Assembly: GCA_020438665.1 (NCBI GenBank)
Contig: JAGQUE010000139.1
Location: 1-7,558, forward strand
Direction of reading: 5' to 3'
DNA length: 7,558 nucleotides
Origin: Nocardioidaceae bacterium
GTDB taxonomy: Bacteria; Actinomycetota; Actinomycetes; Propionibacteriales; Nocardioidaceae
The translations under genes and the position numbers were made by a program. Of the stretch, positions 4,514-7,558 are shown one piece after another. Numbering within the stretch: the first letter of the stretch is position 1; every line of letters begins with the position of its first letter. Under the pieces are notes generated by a model. The model saw only the letters and a program-made list of their open reading frames with translations. It was not told where the DNA came from and did not search any database.

Positions 4514-4668
4514 CTGGTGAACCCGGTGGACAGGAAGGGGAAAGAGCCGGTTCGCGCTGTGGAGGACCGGCCGCGCCAACCGCCGTACCCAGGCCTGACC
4601 AGCCACAATGGATCTCCACCGCCTGTGGAAGAAGAAAAAGTCAACGCCGAGCAAAGGATTCTGCCCCG

Positions 4669-5730
4669 ATGGCCCAGCCCAGCCTGCCCGACGGCGCCCC
4701 CACGCCCGTCGCCGCCCTCCGGCGGATGGCGTTCCTGCTGGAGCGGGCCCGGGAGGACACCTACAAGGTCAAGGCCTACCGCAACGCCGCGGCCACGCTG
4801 CTGCCGCTGACCGATGACGAGGTGCGTGGCCACGTCGACGCCGGCACGCTCACCACGCTGCCGGGCATCGGGGCGAGCACCGCCAAGGTCGTCGAGCAGG
4901 CGGTGCGCGGCGAGGTGCCGACCCGGCTGCGCGAGCTGGAGTCGACCCTGGGTGGGCCGGTGACCCGCGGCGGTGCCGAGCTGAGAGCCCGGCTGCGCGG
5001 TGACCTCCACTCCCACTCCGACTGGTCCGACGGTGGGTCCCCGATCGAGGAGATGGCCTTCACCGCGATCGAGCTCGGTCACGACTACCTCGTCCTCACC
5101 GACCACTCACCCCGGCTCAAGGTCGCCCGCGGGCTGTCTGCCGAGCGGCTCTCGCGCCAGCTCGGCGTCGTGGCGGCGGTCAACCAGCACCTCGGCGCGA
5201 CGGCCGGCTTCCGGCTGCTCACGGGCATCGAGGTCGACATCCTCGAGGACGGCGGCCTCGACCAGACCGAGGAGATGCTGGGCCGTCTCGACGTCCGGGT
5301 GGCGAGCGTCCACTCCAAGCTGGCGATGGAGCCTGACGCGATGACGCGGCGCATGGTCCGCGCCGTCCAGAACCCCTGGACCAACGTCCTCGGCCACTGC
5401 ACGGGCAGGCTGGTCACCGGCAACCGCGGCACCCGGCAGCCCAGCCGCTTCGACGCGCGCACCGTCTTTGAGGCCTGCGCCGAGCAGGGAGTCGCCGTCG
5501 AGATCAACGCACGACCCGAGCGACGCGACCCACCGACCGCGTTGCTCGAGCTCGCCCGCGACATCGGCTGCCTGTTCTCCATCGACTCCGACGCCCATGC
5601 CCCCGGCCAGCTCGACCTGCTCGGTCACGGCTGCGAGCGGGCCGAGGCCGCCGGGATCGACCCCGACCGGATCGTCAACACGTGGGACCGGGAGCGGCTG
5701 CTCACGTGGGCTGTCCCCGGTGTCCACTAG
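4669..5730 (+). CDS. HhH and PHP domain protein, PolX-like without polymerase core
   Basis: A 353-aa protein with two domains. Residues 12-95 are a helical region like the N-terminus of family X polymerases, with the helix-hairpin-helix LPGIGAST (64-71) for DNA backbone contact. Residues 110-345 are a PHP metal-dependent phosphoesterase. Probable ligands are H114 and H116 (DLHSHSDWSDG), D121, D145 and H146 (LTDHS), E188 (GIEVDI), H215 (ASVHSK), H243 (LGHCTGR), D308 and H310 (SDAH). Bacterial PolX has HhH, polymerase core, then PHP, about 570 aa; here the palm and fingers are missing and the two ends are joined directly. The likely activity is 3'-5' exonuclease or phosphodiesterase on DNA, perhaps repair. 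AAAGGA at 4653-4658 supports the ATG. DnaA-box-like sites lie about 160 bases upstream. Confidence 0.87.
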   Translation: MAQPSLPDGAPTPVAALRRMAFLLERAREDTYKVKAYRNAAATLLPLTDDEVRGHVDAGTLTTLPGIGASTAKVVEQAVRGEVPTRLRELESTLGGPVTRGGAELRARLRGDLHSHSDWSDGGSPIEEMAFTAIELGHDYLVLTDHSPRLKVARGLSAERLSRQLGVVAAVNQHLGATAGFRLLTGIEVDILEDGGLDQTEEMLGRLDVRVASVHSKLAMEPDAMTRRMVRAVQNPWTNVLGHCTGRLVTGNRGTRQPSRFDARTVFEACAEQGVAVEINARPERRDPPTALLELARDIGCLFSIDSDAHAPGQLDLLGHGCERAEAAGIDPDRIVNTWDRERLLTWAVPGVH

Positions 5731-5733
5731 CGT
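5728..5733 (+). promoter_or_regulatory. Candidate -10 for the leaderless metallopeptidase gene
   Basis: TAGCGT overlaps the stop codon TAG of the preceding gene and lies seven bases before the ATG at 5741. The spacing repeats that at the crotonase gene. There is no ribosome binding site in the 10-base gap, so either a leaderless mRNA or read-through coupling must serve this start. Confidence 0.4.
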
Positions 5734-5740
5734 CGCGGCC

Positions 5741-6328
5741 ATGGCCTCTCCACTCGGCTCCCGACCGACGGCCCCCCAGATCGACGTACGCCGGTCGCGC
5801 CGTCGGCGCCGCACGGTGTCGGCCTACCGCGACGGCGACACCATCGTGGTCCTCATCCCCGCGACGCTGACGCGCGACCAGGAGGCCGAGTGGGTCGACA
5901 CCATGGTCAAGCGGCTCGAGCGCAGTGAGGCGCGCCGCCGGCCGTCCGACGACGAGCTCATGACCCGAGCCCGGCGGCTCAGCCGCGAGCACCTCGATGG
6001 CCGCGCGCAGCCGGCCACGGTCCGCTGGGTGAGCAACCAGCGGTCCCGCTGGGGGTCGTGCACGCCGGCCGACCGTTCGATCCGGCTCTCCGACCGGCTC
6101 CAGCCCATGCCGGCCTGGGTGGTCGACTATGTCCTGGTCCACGAGCTGGCCCACCTGCTCGAGGCGGGCCACGGTCCTCGCTTCTGGGGCTGGGTCGACC
6201 GCTACCCCGAGGCCGAGCGGGCCAAGGGCTATCTCCTCGGCTATGCCGCAGCCGCCCACCTCGAGCCGCCGGTGGTCGAGACCGACGACGAGTCGGGCGT
6301 CGAGCCGGTGGAGCCCGCTCTGTTCTGA
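5741..6328 (+). CDS. YgjP/SprT-like zinc metallopeptidase (DUF45, M48-type annotation)
   Basis: A 195-aa protein with the gluzincin signature HELAH (134-138) and a third ligand probably H144 in EAGHGPRFWG; E135 would be the catalytic base. Upstream is the family hallmark RSRWGSCT (101-108). A highly basic run of Arg lies at 18-24, and an acidic tail follows the domain (177-195). No signal peptide or membrane helix is present, so it should be cytoplasmic, unlike true M48 membrane proteases. This matches the YgjP/DUF45 group, whose relatives of SprT type act on DNA-protein crosslinks; whether this one does so is inference. Ten bases separate it from the HhH-PHP gene, so the two may be co-transcribed as well as having a leaderless start. 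It is complete. Confidence 0.88.
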   Translation: MASPLGSRPTAPQIDVRRSRRRRRTVSAYRDGDTIVVLIPATLTRDQEAEWVDTMVKRLERSEARRRPSDDELMTRARRLSREHLDGRAQPATVRWVSNQRSRWGSCTPADRSIRLSDRLQPMPAWVVDYVLVHELAHLLEAGHGPRFWGWVDRYPEAERAKGYLLGYAAAAHLEPPVVETDDESGVEPVEPALF

Positions 6329-6346
6329 ACCGCCGGAGTCGGTCGG

Positions 6347-6922
6347 TCAGTGCACCTGGCTGCCGGGCTCGGCGGCGAGCCGAGCGAGGGCATGGCGCAC
6401 GAGCTCGTCCAGGTCGGGGTTGGGCAGCGACTCCACCGGGAACCAGCCCAGCTTGAGCGACTCCTCGCTCGCGACGTGGTGGGCGCCCGGTGCCGCCACG
6501 GCCACGAACCGGACGTCGAGGTGGTGGGCCGCGCCGCGCGGGTCGCAGAAGGGCACGGCGTGCTCGCTGAGGTGAACCGGCACCGGGTCCAGCCGGAGGT
6601 CGGTCAGCCCGGACTCCTCGATGGCCTCCCGCGCCGCGGCGCCGGCCAGGGTGTCGTCGCCGTCCTCGCAGTGGCCGCCGAGCTGGAACCACTGCCGAGC
6701 CTTGGCATGGAGGGTCAACAGCACCTCACCGAGGTCGGCGGAGAGCACCAGCGTGCTGGCGGTCAGGTGGTCTGGATAGCAGCCGCGGGTCATCCCGTCG
6801 GGGTGGGCCTCCAGGTGAGCGACGTAGCGCTGGCGCAGCGACTCCTGCTCCGGTGTCGGGCCGGTCCAGGCCCGCAGGGTGGCCAGGGCGTCCGGCTGGA
6901 GGCCCTCGACTGGCAGGCTCAC
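6347..6922 (-). CDS. NUDIX hydrolase
   Basis: A 191-aa protein on the minus strand that hydrolyses a nucleoside-diphosphate-linked substrate; the exact one cannot be told. The Nudix box runs from about residue 82 (GGHCEDGDDTLAGAAAREA) to EESGL at 102-106. The REAIEESGL core is intact (R98, E99, E102, E103), while the first half is one residue longer than the textbook pattern and has D in place of the first Glu, a variation I associate with actinobacterial members. It carries about 50 residues before the domain. The start is GTG at 6922, sharing GTGA with the stop of the upstream gene (four-base overlap), so translation is probably coupled to it; no clear ribosome binding site is seen. It converges with the metallopeptidase gene with an 18-base gap and no hairpin. 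Confidence 0.9.
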   Translation of the reverse strand: MSLPVEGLQPDALATLRAWTGPTPEQESLRQRYVAHLEAHPDGMTRGCYPDHLTASTLVLSADLGEVLLTLHAKARQWFQLGGHCEDGDDTLAGAAAREAIEESGLTDLRLDPVPVHLSEHAVPFCDPRGAAHHLDVRFVAVAAPGAHHVASEESLKLGWFPVESLPNPDLDELVRHALARLAAEPGSQVH

Positions 6923-7558
6923 GCGGTCGGGTCGTCGCCGCTGCCGCCACCGTCGAGCAGATTGCGCAGCTCGGCGTCGAACTCGTCGGCGGACAGCTCG
7001 GCGGGCGCCGTGGCGCCCTCGCGGAACCCCAGCGGGTCGTCGAGGTCCTCGGCGGTGGGCAGCAGGTCGGGGTGCATCCAGACGCCGTCGCGGGCCTCGG
7101 CCCCCTGGCGGGTGCGCAGCGAGCCCCACAGCGTGGAGGCGTCGCGCAGCCGCCGGGGCCGCAGTTCCAGCCCGACGAGGGCGGCGAAGGTCTCCTCCGC
7201 GGGACCGCCGGCGGCCCGCCGGCGTCGCCACGTCTCCTGGAGCTTGCTCGCGGCGGGCATCCGGCCCTCGATGGCCTGGCCGACGACCTCGTCGACCCAG
7301 CCCTCGACGAGCGCCAGGGTGACCTCGAGGCGGGACAGGGCGGCCCGCTGGGCCGGCGTCTCCTTGGGCTCGAACAGCCCGCCCTGCATGGCTTCCTGGA
7401 TCGCGGCGGGGTTGGAGATGTCGATGCTCCGCAGCTGGTCCTCCAGCCCGGTGACGTCGATCTCGACGCCGCCGGCATAGTCGGCGACAGCTCTCGGTGG
7501 GCGCTGGCGCAGTAACAAAACATGGGCGAACAGCCGCTGGTGAGCGGCCTCGCGCAGG
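6919..7558 (-). CDS. DUF2342/zincin_2 family protein, C-terminal part (5' end outside window)
   Basis: The minus-strand frame is open to the right edge, so the N-terminus is missing; 213 codons are seen. The first visible residues LREAAHQRLFAHV mark the zincin-like active-site helix of the actinobacterial DUF2342 family (annotated as zinc-dependent metalloprotease, relative of Rv3195). This is followed by SIDISNPAAIQEAM, EGWVDEVV, LQETWRRRRA and the WGSLRTRQGAEARDGVWMHPDLLPTAEDLDDP block that is typical near the C-terminus. The HExxH position reads REAAH, lacking the first His, so peptidase activity is doubtful. A start at TTG 7518 would be possible by codon but would cut the family helix, so a longer frame is preferred. 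The stop overlaps the NUDIX start by four bases. Its position near uvrD2-whiB7 agrees with the mycobacterial locus. Confidence 0.86.
   Translation of the reverse strand, partial: LREAAHQRLFAHVLLLRQRPPRAVADYAGGVEIDVTGLEDQLRSIDISNPAAIQEAMQGGLFEPKETPAQRAALSRLEVTLALVEGWVDEVVGQAIEGRMPAASKLQETWRRRRAAGGPAEETFAALVGLELRPRRLRDASTLWGSLRTRQGAEARDGVWMHPDLLPTAEDLDDPLGFREGATAPAELSADEFDAELRNLLDGGGSGDDPTA

Larger units (their letters stand above)
4236..4668. other. 433-base gene-free stretch with repeats, terminator-like hairpin and DnaA-box-like sites
   Basis: No credible coding sequence is present on either strand. Reading left to right it holds a cluster of three hairpins (4240-4321), a long terminator-like inverted repeat (4357-4420), three DnaA-box-like 9-mers (4481-4513) and a purine-rich, relatively A-rich run around 4628-4642. 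AAAGGA at 4653-4658 then serves the next gene as ribosome binding site. The frames open here on either strand are extensions of neighbouring genes or chance. Confidence 0.7.

Noticed and set aside
4481..4533. Short repeats considered as a CRISPR array
   Set aside because: The repeat unit is 9-12 bp with 3-bp gaps, far too short for repeat-spacer structure, and it matches the DnaA box consensus.
3276..4619. Minus-strand open frame of 447 codons opposite the crotonase gene
   Set aside because: It is antisense to a well-supported crotonase, runs through the palindromic repeats and DnaA-box region, and shows no protein family features.
6350..7480. Plus-strand open frame of 376 codons opposite the NUDIX and DUF2342 genes
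   Set aside because: It is a shadow of two recognisable minus-strand proteins; its translation is low complexity with no motif.
1..7558. tRNA, rRNA, insertion sequence or phage features
   Set aside because: No cloverleaf, rRNA-like segment, transposase or integrase motif, or att-like direct repeat was seen on either strand.

Overview
The window is a high-GC actinobacterial chromosome segment. Evidence for this is the very GC-rich codon third positions, a WhiB protein with an AT-hook, a UvrD2-type helicase with a tetracysteine-HRDC tail, and several apparently leaderless genes. Gene content resembles the uvrD2-whiB7-zincin neighbourhood known from mycobacteria (Rv3195-Rv3198 region). The overall set suggests a Nocardioides-like member of the Propionibacteriales; that genus-level guess is inference.

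Layout. 1-590 is the 3' end of uvrD2 (+). 591-1743 is a whiB7 unit: a candidate promoter (655-692), a possible 7-codon mini-ORF (699-722), a 71-codon leader peptide with a strong ribosome binding site (767-982), an intrinsic terminator inside the leader (1008-1048), whiB7 itself (1112-1528) and a 54-aa basic protein (1579-1743), closed by a strong hairpin (1808-1850). 1914-2834 is a solitary protein resembling the leader-binding/cyclodehydratase-like proteins of TOMM systems, with two CxxC pairs but no glycine-rich nucleotide loop. Two tiny zinc-ribbon genes follow on the minus strand (2861-3022 and 3103-3261). A crotonase-family gene (3441-4235, +) is followed by a 433-base gene-free stretch holding a palindromic repeat cluster, a terminator-like hairpin and three DnaA-box-like sites at exact 12-bp spacing. 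Next come a HhH-PHP protein resembling PolX without its polymerase core (4669-5730, +) and a YgjP/SprT-like metallopeptidase (5741-6328, +). Convergent to these are a NUDIX hydrolase (6347-6922, -) and the C-terminal part of a DUF2342/zincin_2 protein (6919-7558, -), which overlap by 4 bases.

How it works together. The best-supported regulatory story is antibiotic-responsive attenuation of whiB7. An 8-bp arm near the end of the leader ORF (959-966) is perfectly complementary to 1003-1010, which overlaps the base of the terminator stem, so the two structures exclude each other. A ribosome finishing the leader should allow the terminator; a stalled ribosome should allow the alternative pairing and read-through into whiB7. 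DNA repair or processing (UvrD2, HhH-PHP) and small zinc proteins make up much of the rest, but no single pathway joins all the genes.
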